This document shows positions 1 through 8,506 of a DNA stretch of 64,000 bases, piece after piece. This stretch comes from an uncultured Shimia sp. (GTDB lineage: Bacteria; Pseudomonadota; Alphaproteobacteria; Rhodobacterales; Rhodobacteraceae): the NCBI GenBank assembly GCA_937897325.1, contig CALCOY010000026.1:62001-126000 (forward strand), given 5' to 3'. Position numbers and translations under genes: made by a program. The stretch's first letter is position 1; the number at the start of each line of letters is the position of its first letter. The notes beneath the pieces are model-generated. The model saw nothing but the letters and a program-made list of their open reading frames with translations, was not told where the DNA came from and did not search any database.

Positions 1-1111
1 CTCCCGTGATGATGCGGCGGATATACGTGTTCAAAATTACCGCAAAAAGAAGGATCACACCCAGGAAGACCCGAAAGAGCGAGCTTTCAACGCCCGCAAA
101 GAACAGCCCTTGCTGCACGACCCCGAAAATCAGCGCCCCGAGCGCAGCACCAATCACGGAGCCATAACCGCCGGTCAAAAGCGCGCCTCCGATGACGACG
201 GCAATGATGGCCTCGAATTCCTTCAAAAGCCCGCGATCCGCTCCGGCAGACCCAAATTCCATCACCTGGCATGTGGCAAAGACGGTCGCGCAGAAGGCTG
301 TGAACATGAACATGAGGATCTTCACCTTGTTCACGGGCACACCGGAATTTCGCGCTGCATCGGCGTCGCCCCCGGAGGCAAAGATCCAGTTTCCAAAGCG
401 CGTGCGGGTCAAGAGTACATGCGCGACGAAGACCAGCAGCAGTGCCCAGATGATCAGCATCGGGATCCCGTCGACAACCGGTTGCCCCTTTCGGCTGCCA
501 CGCTCAAAAACGTCGATTATCCCGGCATTCCCCAGCCATTGAAAGACGCCTGTCAGGATCTTGCCGCCGAACAAGGGAGCCAGCCAATCGCCTTCCGCCG
601 CTTCGCGAATGCCTCCGATGATTGTCTTTCGTTCAATGGTTTGCGGGATGAAAATCGTGAAGCCGCGCAAGATGAACAATGTCGCCAGCGTGACGATGAA
701 GCTTGGCAGCCCCGTGCGCACGACGATGTAGCCGTTCAAGGCACCGAACAGGATGCAAATGACAAATGTCAGGGCAATCGCCATCCACATCGGCCAGTCA
801 AGCGTTACGCCGAAGATCGCGATCATCATGCCCGCAAAGCCGATCATGGAACCGACAGAGAGATCGAATTCCCCCGCGATCATGAGAAGGCAGGCGCCGA
901 CGGCGATGATCATGAATTGTGCCGAAACAACGGACCAGTTCATAACCCCCTGAGCGTTGAACATCCCGCTGTCGAACGCAAAGAGAAGGAAGAAGGTAAA
1001 AACGGCGACGGTGCCGACAATGCCGCCAAGTTCGGGGCGGATCAAAGCAGTCCGCAAACGCGACATGCTCTTGATACGCTCGTCCGCGACGGTCTGCGGT
1101 GTGTCGGACAT
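1..1111 (-). CDS. Sugar (probably inositol) ABC transporter permease, 3' end cut by window
   Basis: Inner-membrane permease of the RbsC/BPD_transp_2 family, about 370 residues visible. Reading from the ATG at 1111 gives a short cytoplasmic N-terminus, then many hydrophobic helices. The family hallmark AGEFDLSVGSMIGFAG, equivalent to the G-x-DLSVG motif of ribose-type permeases, lies near residues 75-95. The C-terminus reads NTYIRRIITG at the window edge, so only a few residues are missing. It lies 108 bp downstream of the binding-protein gene on the same strand, and the ATPase subunit is probably just outside the window. Inositol as substrate is inferred from the adjacent iol genes and the shared operator; a different cyclitol or sugar cannot be excluded. 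Confidence 0.9.
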   Translation of the reverse strand, partial: MSDTPQTVADERIKSMSRLRTALIRPELGGIVGTVAVFTFFLLFAFDSGMFNAQGVMNWSVVSAQFMIIAVGACLLMIAGEFDLSVGSMIGFAGMMIAIFGVTLDWPMWMAIALTFVICILFGALNGYIVVRTGLPSFIVTLATLFILRGFTIFIPQTIERKTIIGGIREAAEGDWLAPLFGGKILTGVFQWLGNAGIIDVFERGSRKGQPVVDGIPMLIIWALLLVFVAHVLLTRTRFGNWIFASGGDADAARNSGVPVNKVKILMFMFTAFCATVFATCQVMEFGSAGADRGLLKEFEAIIAVVIGGALLTGGYGSVIGAALGALIFGVVQQGLFFAGVESSLFRVFLGVILLFAVILNTYIRRIITG

Positions 1112-1177
1112 TCCTTTTCCTCTGACCTCTTTTCTTGAAGGTCTCGCTGGCGCTTGCGAAAGCGTCGGCCCGGTGAA

Positions 1178-1205
1178 AGGCGGCAGCTTAGCGTGTCTGC
1201 CGCCT
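1178..1205 (-). terminator. Intercistronic stem-loop between binding-protein and permease genes
   Basis: Perfect 9-bp inverted repeat AGGCGGCAG (1178-1186) and CTGCCGCCT (1197-1205) with a 10-nt loop. Read on the minus strand it is followed by only three T. Such hairpins between a binding-protein gene and its permease often act as attenuators or 3'-end mRNA stabilisers, giving more binding protein than permease. The function here is inferred. Confidence 0.55.
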
Positions 1206-1219
1206 CTCGCCTGCTCAGC

Positions 1220-2170
1220 TTATCGGAATTCGCCCGCGAACTTCTCGACCATCTCAAGCCCGTCCTTCGTGACAAACCCGGGTCCGGAGTTGATGTTGTT
1301 GCCGGGAAGCACGCCGTATCGATGATAGTTGGTCAGAACGACAACGGGCAGGTAGGCCTGCAGGAAGGGCTGTTGATCAATGCCCCACTGAATGACGTCA
1401 GCCTTGATCCCATTGACGATCTCTGTGCCCAGATCAAAGGTGCCAAAGTAGATGTCACCGGCCATCCCGTTTTCCTCAAGCGCGAGAAGCGTCGGATCTG
1501 CTGAGGTTGGGCCAAGGGTAAGGACGGCGTCTGTGTCCGGATTGGCCGACAGATAAGCCAAGACGCGGTTCTTAATCTCGGCCGGGTCCTGTCCTGCGTC
1601 AATCATCTGGTTGCCAAGATCAATCTCCAACCCATCGGCAAACCCCTGGCACCGCTCACTCGAAGACGGCGACGAAATGTAGTGGTTCACGCAAAGAAAG
1701 CTTGTCACGCCATCGCCTTTCGCGCGTTGACCGGCTGCAAGACCCGCGTCATATTCCGGCTGACCCACATACATCAGCGCCCCCACCTCGCGCGCCTGAT
1801 CCGGCGTGCCCGAATTCATGATGATCACGTCCACACCGCTTGCGACGGCTTCCTGGATCGGACCTTTCAAGACGTCATAGTCAGACAATGTGGTGATGAT
1901 CCCATGCGGACCGGATGCGGCGGCCTGCTCGATAATACGAGCCATATCAGCAAGATCACCGGTAGGTGGGTTGCGGTATTGTACCTCCACACCCATTTGC
2001 TCGCCCGCAAGGGCGATGCCGTTCTTAATCGTGTTCCACCAACTGTCGCTGTCAGGCGCGTGGCTAACCAGAATGTACTTCAGATCTTCGCCATGACCTC
2101 CAGCCGTGGCAGCAAACGGCGCAAGCGCCAGTGACGCGGCAAAAGCAAACCCTTTGACGATTGATTTCAT
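1220..2170 (-). CDS. Periplasmic sugar-binding protein of ABC transporter (probable inositol)
   Basis: Protein of 316 residues of the ribose/galactose-binding type (Peripla_BP_4). It has a signal peptide (residues 1-23, basic MKSIVK, hydrophobic core, A-T-A cleavage region) followed by the two-lobed fold. YILVSHAPDSDSWWNTIKNG starts the mature domain, and a later segment, NPDTDAVLTLG, matches the family's hinge-proximal region. I chose the ATG at 2170 because GGAGGACATC sits directly upstream; a longer in-frame extension exists but would bury the signal peptide. It is first in an operon with the permease at 1-1111 and diverges from the LacI gene across the palindrome at 2253-2268. The inositol ligand is inferred from context. 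Confidence 0.88.
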   Translation of the reverse strand: MKSIVKGFAFAASLALAPFAATAGGHGEDLKYILVSHAPDSDSWWNTIKNGIALAGEQMGVEVQYRNPPTGDLADMARIIEQAAASGPHGIITTLSDYDVLKGPIQEAVASGVDVIIMNSGTPDQAREVGALMYVGQPEYDAGLAAGQRAKGDGVTSFLCVNHYISSPSSSERCQGFADGLEIDLGNQMIDAGQDPAEIKNRVLAYLSANPDTDAVLTLGPTSADPTLLALEENGMAGDIYFGTFDLGTEIVNGIKADVIQWGIDQQPFLQAYLPVVVLTNYHRYGVLPGNNINSGPGFVTKDGLEMVEKFAGEFR

Positions 2171-2252
2171 GATGTCCTCCCAATGATCGCCATTCCCCGG
2201 TGGACCCGGAACATGTCTTCTCGAGTCGAAACTAAACACAGTCTCCGGTTTT

Positions 2253-2268
2253 TTGCAACCGGTTGCAA
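2253..2268. promoter_or_regulatory. Perfect 16-bp palindrome, probable LacI-family operator (iol)
   Basis: TTGCAACCGGTTGCAA is a perfect palindrome with the central CG typical of LacI/GalR operators. It lies between the divergent binding-protein gene (start 2170) and lacI (start 2344). The identical 16-mer recurs at 6532-6547 between the other two divergent iol operons, which supports a shared regulator. Confidence 0.8.
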
Positions 2269-2343
2269 TTTCTGTTAGCCTGTGCGTCAGGCGTAGCGCC
2301 TGATAAAGGAACGGCGGATAACTGCGATGAAGGGCGTGGTCCC

Positions 2344-3351
2344 ATGGGTGTAACTCTGAAAGATGTTGCGGCGCGGGCAGGTGTGTCGCGGTCTGCGGTC
2401 TCACGTACGTTCACGGATGGTGCCTCGGTCTCGGACAAGATGCGTCGCAAGGTTGAAAAGGCCGCGCGTGACCTCGGCTACAGCCCCAATGCCCTTGCCT
2501 CTTCTCTGACCACTGGCCGCACCAAACTGGTCGGATTGGTGTCGAACAATTTTCACAACCCCATCTTTCTCGAAGTCTTCGACCTTTTCACCCGCGGGCT
2601 TCAGGACAGAGGCCTCAGACCGCTTCTGGTCAATTTGTCCGATGAAATGGATCCGCAGAACTCTGTCCGGATGCTAAGGCAATATTCAGTTGACGGTGTG
2701 GTTGTGGCCTCATCCACGCTGCCACCTGGGTTCTCTAAGGCCTTCCGGGATGCCGGAGTGCCCGTCGTTCACAGCTTTGGGCGACGGTCGAGTTCACCGC
2801 AGGTGCATGTCGTTGGGATCGACAATGTCGAATGCGGACGGATGGCGGCGCAAACCCTACTGGACCGCGGTTATCGCAAGATCGCTTTCCTGGGTGGACC
2901 GGAAAACGCCACATCCACACAAGACCGTCTGCTTGGCTTCCGAGAAACCCTGATGGGGCGGCCAAACGTGACGATCAGCCACTCGTTCGCAGATGCTTAT
3001 TCTTTCCAAGCGGGCCGCCAAGAGATGCTGCGGCTGCTCGCGTGCGACCCGGCTGAGGCTTACTTCTGCGGCGACGATGTACTGTCCATAGGCGCTCTAT
3101 CCGCGATCAAGGACCACGGACTGGACACGCCCAAAGACATTGGGATCATAGGCCTAAACGACATGGAGATGGCAGGGTGGCAGAGCATCCACCTGACGAC
3201 CATCCGCCAACCGATTGCAGAAATCGTCCATTCCTCAATCGAGTTGATGGTTGCGATGCTCGACAGCCCTGACCGATATCCGGAAGCCCGGGTGTTCCCC
3301 TGTCAAATCGTGGAAAGGGGCACATTGCGCCCGCGCCCTACCGAAACATAG
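2344..3351 (+). CDS. LacI-family transcriptional regulator of the inositol locus
   Basis: Protein of 335 residues. The N-terminal LacI helix-turn-helix (VTLKDVAARAGVSRSAVSRT, residues 3-22, with a YSPNALASSL hinge helix near 47-56) precedes a periplasmic-binding-protein-like effector domain. The ATG at 2344 was chosen because it places the HTH at the extreme N-terminus as usual; a GA-rich stretch (gaaggg) precedes it. Upstream lies the palindrome TTGCAACCGGTTGCAA, repeated before iolD, so this protein probably represses both the transport and the catabolic operons and is induced by an inositol-derived ligand. Its stop region overlaps the convergent oxidoreductase gene by 14 bp. The ligand is not readable from sequence. 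Confidence 0.88.
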   Translation: MGVTLKDVAARAGVSRSAVSRTFTDGASVSDKMRRKVEKAARDLGYSPNALASSLTTGRTKLVGLVSNNFHNPIFLEVFDLFTRGLQDRGLRPLLVNLSDEMDPQNSVRMLRQYSVDGVVVASSTLPPGFSKAFRDAGVPVVHSFGRRSSSPQVHVVGIDNVECGRMAAQTLLDRGYRKIAFLGGPENATSTQDRLLGFRETLMGRPNVTISHSFADAYSFQAGRQEMLRLLACDPAEAYFCGDDVLSIGALSAIKDHGLDTPKDIGIIGLNDMEMAGWQSIHLTTIRQPIAEIVHSSIELMVAMLDSPDRYPEARVFPCQIVERGTLRPRPTET

Positions 3352-4471
3352 GCGGCCGCGCGTCGACCCAGGCCCCCTTTTGTGCAGCACTTTCAACCGC
3401 GGCATAGACAGCCGCCATGGATCGCAAACCGTCCTCAGCCGTTGGCAATGCATCACGCCGCGTGCCCTTGATGGCCGAGGCAAGGTCGACATAGATATTC
3501 GCGACAGCCAGAGGAAAGCCTTCGGGATGTGCAATCGCCACCCGGGACAAACGCCCCGCCTCGTCAGACAGATCCGCAGCCCCCTTTTCCATAATCTGCG
3601 TACGCTGACCAAGCGGTGTGTAGAAAACCTGGTTGGGTTGCTCTGACGCCCATCGCAGTCCGCCTGTCTCGCCGAAAACCTGAATGTCGAAACCGTGCTG
3701 TCGACCAATTGCCACTGATGACGTCCACAGCCGACCCACCGTACCATCCCGCATCCGAAAGTTGACCATAGCGTCATCTTCCAGATCCCGCATGGGTATC
3801 GTCGAGGCAAAATCCGCCGACAGGATTTCCACCTCATCTCCGCAAACAAAGGTGGCCATATGTAGCGCGTGGATACCGCAATCGGCGAACTGCCCTGAAA
3901 CGCCGGCCATTGCCGGATCATATCGCCACCGGACGCGCGAATTATCAGCGTCCCCTGCATCGCCGTGATGACCGTGGCTGAAATTTGCAACCACCAAACG
4001 CACCTTGCCTATCTCGCCTGTTTTGACCATGTGCCGCATCTCTCGCACCATGGGATATGCGGAATAGCAATAGTTGACTGCACAGATCCGCCCCGATGAT
4101 CGAGCCAGACGCACAATCTCTTCACCCTCGTCAACGCGCATGGTCATCGGCTTTTCGCAAAGGACATTGAAGCCAGCCTCCAAAAAGGCCTTTGTGATCT
4201 CAAAATGGGTGCTGTTCGGCGTCGCAACCGTGACCAAATCTACCCGATCCGGTCTGGTGCGTTCCCCTTCCAACATTTCACGCCAATGCCCGTAGGCGCG
4301 GTCTTCGGCAACGCCCAATGATTGCGCATAGCTGCGCCCCTTTTCGGCATCGAGATCAAGAGCACCCGCCGCCAGAACAAAGTTACCATCGGCCTGTGCG
4401 CCAAGACGATGCGCAGGTCCGATCTGACTGCCTGCGCCGCCACCGATCATACCCCAGTTGAGTTTTGCCAT
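3338..4471 (-). CDS. Gfo/Idh/MocA-family NAD(P)-dependent oxidoreductase
   Basis: Protein of 377 residues. The N-terminal Rossmann fold carries the dinucleotide-binding glycines (WGMIGGGAGSQIGPAHR, residues 6-22). The family EKP motif appears in VLCEKPMTM near residue 108, followed by the alpha/beta substrate domain. It is the third gene of a minus-strand operon (5403-6506, 4484-5377, this gene), 12 bp after the TIM-barrel gene. Family members oxidise or epimerise sugars and cyclitols. In an inositol locus it could act on scyllo- or D-chiro-inositol or a related ketose (inference), because the canonical IolG is encoded separately at 11171-12172. Confidence 0.85.
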   Translation of the reverse strand: MAKLNWGMIGGGAGSQIGPAHRLGAQADGNFVLAAGALDLDAEKGRSYAQSLGVAEDRAYGHWREMLEGERTRPDRVDLVTVATPNSTHFEITKAFLEAGFNVLCEKPMTMRVDEGEEIVRLARSSGRICAVNYCYSAYPMVREMRHMVKTGEIGKVRLVVANFSHGHHGDAGDADNSRVRWRYDPAMAGVSGQFADCGIHALHMATFVCGDEVEILSADFASTIPMRDLEDDAMVNFRMRDGTVGRLWTSSVAIGRQHGFDIQVFGETGGLRWASEQPNQVFYTPLGQRTQIMEKGAADLSDEAGRLSRVAIAHPEGFPLAVANIYVDLASAIKGTRRDALPTAEDGLRSMAAVYAAVESAAQKGAWVDARPPMFR

Positions 4472-4483
4472 ACTGCCGATCCT

Positions 4484-5377
4484 TTAGCTGAAGCCGATGG
4501 ATTCGAGGTATTTCCGGTTTGCCCGCGCATCACCAAGCGGATCCGGGTCGAGCGTTGGATCGCAGTCCTGCTCAACCGTGCACCAACCTTCGAAATCAAC
4601 CTCCCGAAGCACCTGATGAACGGCTTCGAAGTCGACATCGCCCTGCCCAAGGTTGCAGAAAATACCCTGACCGCACGCGTCATAAAAACCGGTGCGCTTT
4701 GAGATCACGTCGGATTTGACCTTTGGGTCGATGTCTTTGAAATGCATGTAGGATATCCGACCGGTATGCCGCTTCATAAAGTCCACCGGATCAAAACCGG
4801 CGTAGGAATGATGTCCTGTATCGAAACATATCTTCAGGACGTTTTCATCCACCTCACCCAACAATCGCTCAAGCTCCGGTTCGAAATCCATGAAACCCGC
4901 CGCATGGGCGTGGACTCCAACGACCAGTCCGTAATCCTCCGCTCCCATCCTTGCGACATGAACGATCCGGTCCCGGAATGCAGTCCACTCCGATCGATCC
5001 ATCTGCTCTGCCTCTGTCGCGCGCCCCGCTGTTGGCGCCCGACGGTCGGAAATCGAGTCGATCAGAACAAGGTGTTTTGCCCCATGAGCAGAAAGCACCT
5101 TGCAAGTGCGCTCCGCTGCCTCCAGCACATCACCCCACGCATCTGGATCGTGGAAGGGCCGGAAGACGACCCCACCGATCAACTCCAGGCCGCACTCTGA
5201 AAGGGCTTCGGACAAACGGGCGGGATCTTCGGGCATGAAGCCGACGGGCCCAAGCTCAATCCCCTTGTAACCGGCCGCCGCACATTGCTGCAGAACCGAT
5301 TGCCAGGACGGATTGCGCAGATCTTCCGCAAACTCGACCCCCCATGAACAAGGGGCGTTGCCGATACGAATTGTCAT
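4484..5377 (-). CDS. Sugar phosphate isomerase/epimerase-type TIM barrel, IolE/IolH-like
   Basis: Protein of 297 residues of the AP-endonuclease-2/xylose-isomerase-like TIM-barrel family (PF01261). Visible metal-site elements include KGIELGPVG near residue 38, VGVHAHAAGF near 152, CFDTGHHSYAG near 184 and YMHFKD near 210. In an iol locus the expected member is inosose dehydratase (IolE) or inosose isomerase. The N-terminal motif NAPCSWGVEF differs from the NPI-W-SNDD motif I associate with canonical IolE, so I do not assign a symbol. No other IolE candidate is in the window, so it may carry out the dehydratase step. It sits between two Gfo/Idh genes with 25- and 12-bp gaps, implying co-translation. 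Confidence 0.82.
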   Translation of the reverse strand: MTIRIGNAPCSWGVEFAEDLRNPSWQSVLQQCAAAGYKGIELGPVGFMPEDPARLSEALSECGLELIGGVVFRPFHDPDAWGDVLEAAERTCKVLSAHGAKHLVLIDSISDRRAPTAGRATEAEQMDRSEWTAFRDRIVHVARMGAEDYGLVVGVHAHAAGFMDFEPELERLLGEVDENVLKICFDTGHHSYAGFDPVDFMKRHTGRISYMHFKDIDPKVKSDVISKRTGFYDACGQGIFCNLGQGDVDFEAVHQVLREVDFEGWCTVEQDCDPTLDPDPLGDARANRKYLESIGFS

Positions 5378-5402
5378 GAGCGATATCCCTTCTTTTCAGC
5401 GG

Positions 5403-6506
5403 TCAGAAGTCTGAGACGTTTTGCCAGGATTTGTTTTGGTTGGAGGCCGTTGCCGCCGCGATCACACGGTTCACCTCAAGACCGTCCTTGAAGGTCGGCC
5501 AGACCGCTTCCCCGGTTTCGATGGCCAACAGAAAGTCGCGGGCTTCAATAATGATCTGGTCTTGATACCCTGTGCCGTGACCAGGCCCCTGGCAGAAAGG
5601 TGCATAATCGGGGTGCTCGGGTCCCGTCAGTATCTTGGTGAAACCGCGGGTGCGTTCTGGTCCCTGCATCTGGTAGAGCCAAAGCGCATTCTGATCCTCT
5701 TGGTCGAACCGTATCGCGCCCTTTGTGCCCGATATCTCATAGGCATAACCCATTTTCCGGCCCGTCGCGATACGCGAAAAGTACATCTGACCCATCGAAC
5801 CGGACATGAAACGGCACATTATCTGTGCGTGATCATCGTTGGTCACGGCGCCTCCGGGGCGATGCTTGTGCACCGTCTCAATCTCGGCAATGAGAGAGGC
5901 CATTGGCCCAATCAAGGCGAGTGCGGCATTGATCATGTGCGGCGCCAGATCGCCCATGGTGCCATTGGATGCGCCACTTGTACGCCAGGTTGCCGGGCTG
6001 TCTGGATCTGCCAGGAAATCCTCGGTGTGTTCACCGCGGAAAAAGGTCACGTCGCCGATGGCCCCTTCTTCGATCAGGTCACGCGCAAATCGGCTGGCGG
6101 GCGCACGGATGTAGTTGAAACCGGTCATGTTGGCGACCCCGGCCTGTTCGGCAGCCGCGACCATGGCACGGCTGTCTTCAAGCGTGGCGCCCAAGGGCTT
6201 TTCGCAGAAGACAGGTTTGCGCTGCGCGAATGCCATCTCCGCCATGGCGCGATGCGTGGATTGTGGGCTTGCGATAATGATCGCCTCGACCTTCGGGTCC
6301 TCGACCAGTCTGCGCCACTCCGTCGTGGATCTGTCAAAACCGTAGGCCTGCCGGTAGCGTTCAGCTGAGGCTTCGGATTGCGCGCAGATCATCTCAAGGC
6401 GCGGTCGCAAACCGGTATTGAACACAGCGCCGACGGCCGACATTGCAACCGCATGGGCCTTACCCATGTAGCCGCCGCCGATGATTCCGATGCCAATATC
6501 CGTCAT
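5403..6506 (-). CDS. Gfo/Idh/MocA-family oxidoreductase, first gene of minus-strand iol operon
   Basis: Protein of 367 residues with the Rossmann motif GIIGGGYMGKAHA (residues 7-19), FCEKPLGATLEDS near residue 97 and the substrate-domain segment MGDLAPHMINAAL near 186, where the D and H are the usual catalytic pair. Start ATG at 6506 is preferred: a longer in-frame extension would run through the operator and encode sequence unlike the family. It diverges from iolD across the 18-bp palindrome at 6531-6548. It is one of three dehydrogenase-like proteins in the locus; substrate unknown, cyclitol or sugar inferred. Confidence 0.85.
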   Translation of the reverse strand: MTDIGIGIIGGGYMGKAHAVAMSAVGAVFNTGLRPRLEMICAQSEASAERYRQAYGFDRSTTEWRRLVEDPKVEAIIIASPQSTHRAMAEMAFAQRKPVFCEKPLGATLEDSRAMVAAAEQAGVANMTGFNYIRAPASRFARDLIEEGAIGDVTFFRGEHTEDFLADPDSPATWRTSGASNGTMGDLAPHMINAALALIGPMASLIAEIETVHKHRPGGAVTNDDHAQIMCRFMSGSMGQMYFSRIATGRKMGYAYEISGTKGAIRFDQEDQNALWLYQMQGPERTRGFTKILTGPEHPDYAPFCQGPGHGTGYQDQIIIEARDFLLAIETGEAVWPTFKDGLEVNRVIAAATASNQNKSWQNVSDF

Positions 6507-6530
6507 CTTGCGTTCGTTAGCCAAATACAG

Positions 6531-6548
6531 TTTGCAACCGGTTGCAAA
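6531..6548. promoter_or_regulatory. Perfect 18-bp palindrome, second iol operator
   Basis: TTTGCAACCGGTTGCAAA is perfectly palindromic, and its 16-bp core is identical to the site at 2253-2268. It lies 24 bp upstream of the minus-strand oxidoreductase start (6506) and about 86 bp upstream of the chosen iolD start (6635), so one bound repressor could control both directions. Confidence 0.82.
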
Positions 6549-6634
6549 TTTAGTATCGTGAGATCGCGTGTCGCACAAGACAGGAAATGTCCAGCAAGTG
6601 CGAGGCTCGGAAACTGCGAAAGGTTCACGCATCC

Positions 6635-8506
6635 ATGACCGCTGACCAGATCGTCACGCTGACCACGGCGCAAGCCATAATCAAGTGGCTCGAAAACCAG
6701 TATATCTACATTGAAGGAGCCGAATGGCGGATCTGCGGAGGTGGCTTTGGCATCTTCGGACATGGAAACGTCACCTGCCTGGGCGAGGCCCTTTACAATG
6801 CAAAAGACACCCTGCCACTTTATCGTGGGCAAAACGAACAGGGCATGGGTTTTGCGGCGGCGGGATACGCGAAACAGTGGCTGCGCAGACGTTTCATGTT
6901 CTGCACCGCTTCGGCTGGGCCCGGGACCACAAACCTTGTCACCTCGGCAGCGCTGGCCCATGCCAATCGCCTGCCCCTGCTGCTGCTATGCGGTGATACC
7001 TTCCTGACCCGGCTTCCTGACCCGGTCCTTCAACAGATGGAGAACTTTGGCGATCCGACCTTCGGCGTTAACGATGCCTTCAAACCCGTCAGCCGCTATT
7101 GGGACAGGATCACGCACCCCGCGCAAATCATTCAATCACTGCCAGCGGCACTGGCGACGATGCTGGATCCAGCGGATTGCGGGCCTGCCTTTCTTGGCCT
7201 TCCACAAGATGTCCAGGGTTGGAGTTATGATTATCCCAGCGCATTCTTCGAGAAGCGCGTGCATCGCATTCGCCGCCAACTTCCAGACCGAGGCGAAATC
7301 GCCGATGCAGTGGCTGCCTTGTCAAAGGCAGAGCGTCCCATAATCATCGCAGGCGGCGGCGTGCAATATTCAGGCGCCGTTACCGAACTGACGGCATTTG
7401 TTGAAAGGCACCGGGTTCCGGTGGTCGAGACAATCGCGGGCCGAGCGAACCTTCTGGACACTCACCCGCTCAACATCGGTCCTATTGGTGTAACGGGATC
7501 AGACAGCGCCAATGCCATCGCGGAACAGGCTGATACGATCCTGGCCGTTGGCACGCGCCTTCAGGATTTCACGACAGGATCCTGGACCGCCTTCGCGAAA
7601 GACGCGCAATTCATTTCCCTGAATGCAGCACGACACGACGCCGGAAAACACCGGGCACTTCCTGTAGTAGGCGATGCCAAGATTGGCCTAAAGGCGTTAA
7701 CTGACGGGCTGAAAGACCACAAAACTCCCGAAAAATGGGTGGAGTTCGCACAAGCAGAGCGGACGAAATGGACCGCCTACGTACAAGAAAACGTGTCCTT
7801 CGGCGACAACCGCCCGAACTCATACGCCCAAGCCATTGGCGTCGTGAACGCCCATTGCCATCCGCGTGACCGCGTTGTGGCCGCTGCGGGCGGCCTGCCG
7901 GCAGAAGTGACAGCGAATTGGCGCTCGCTTGCGACCGGAACCGTCGATGTTGAATTCGGTTTTTCCTGCATGGGCTACGAGATTTCGGGCGCCTGGGGTG
8001 CCCGCATCGCGCAAGCCCAACAAGAGCCTGAGCGTGATACGATCACCTTTGTTGGTGACGGGTCTTACCTGATGATGAACTCCGACATCTATTCGTCCGT
8101 GCTGACAGACAAAAAGCTGATCATTCTGTTGCTGGACAATGGCGGCTTCGCGGTGATCAACAAACTGCAGAACAACACCGGCAACGAGAGCTTCAATAAT
8201 CTGATTGCCGATTGCCCCACCGTGGTGAACCCTGTTCGGGTGGATTTCGAAGCGCATGCCGCCGCTATGGGTGCCGAGGCCGAGACCGTCGCCAATCCCG
8301 CAGAACTGGCCCACGCCTTTCAGCGGGCGAGGACCACCAGCAAAACATGCATCATCGTTATGAAAGTCGACGCCCACGAGGGCTGGACCACCGAAGGCCA
8401 CGCTTGGTGGGAAGTCGGCACGCCACAAGTCTCGTCCTCCGAAACAATACGCGCGGCCCACAAGGAGCAGGAAGCCTCCCGCAGCAAACAACGTCAGGGA
8501 GTTTGA
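6635..8506 (+). CDS. iolD: 3D-(3,5/4)-trihydroxycyclohexane-1,2-dione acylhydrolase (IolD)
   Basis: Thiamine-diphosphate enzyme of 623 residues that hydrolyses the ring of the diketone intermediate to 5-deoxy-glucuronate in the cytosol. The N-terminal ThDP domain has the activating glutamate E68 in RGQNEQGMG; a central DHS-like domain follows; the C-terminal ThDP/Mg site is GDGS at residues 474-477, followed by the conserved asparagine region DNGGFAVINKLQ. I prefer the ATG at 6635, which begins just before the family's LTTAQA segment; an ATG at 6587 with a CAGGAA ribosome site is a real alternative adding 16 residues. The stop overlaps the start of iolC (TGATG). Confidence 0.95.
   Translation: MTADQIVTLTTAQAIIKWLENQYIYIEGAEWRICGGGFGIFGHGNVTCLGEALYNAKDTLPLYRGQNEQGMGFAAAGYAKQWLRRRFMFCTASAGPGTTNLVTSAALAHANRLPLLLLCGDTFLTRLPDPVLQQMENFGDPTFGVNDAFKPVSRYWDRITHPAQIIQSLPAALATMLDPADCGPAFLGLPQDVQGWSYDYPSAFFEKRVHRIRRQLPDRGEIADAVAALSKAERPIIIAGGGVQYSGAVTELTAFVERHRVPVVETIAGRANLLDTHPLNIGPIGVTGSDSANAIAEQADTILAVGTRLQDFTTGSWTAFAKDAQFISLNAARHDAGKHRALPVVGDAKIGLKALTDGLKDHKTPEKWVEFAQAERTKWTAYVQENVSFGDNRPNSYAQAIGVVNAHCHPRDRVVAAAGGLPAEVTANWRSLATGTVDVEFGFSCMGYEISGAWGARIAQAQQEPERDTITFVGDGSYLMMNSDIYSSVLTDKKLIILLLDNGGFAVINKLQNNTGNESFNNLIADCPTVVNPVRVDFEAHAAAMGAEAETVANPAELAHAFQRARTTSKTCIIVMKVDAHEGWTTEGHAWWEVGTPQVSSSETIRAAHKEQEASRSKQRQGV

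Noticed and set aside
110-1138. 342-codon plus-strand open frame over the sugar permease
   Set aside because: It is antisense to the permease, has low-complexity composition rich in D, H, R and E, and shows no family motif; the minus strand gives a full RbsC-type permease.
5421-6368. 315-codon plus-strand open frame
   Set aside because: Antisense to the Gfo/Idh gene at 5403-6506, which has clear Rossmann and EKP motifs; a shadow of GC-rich third positions.
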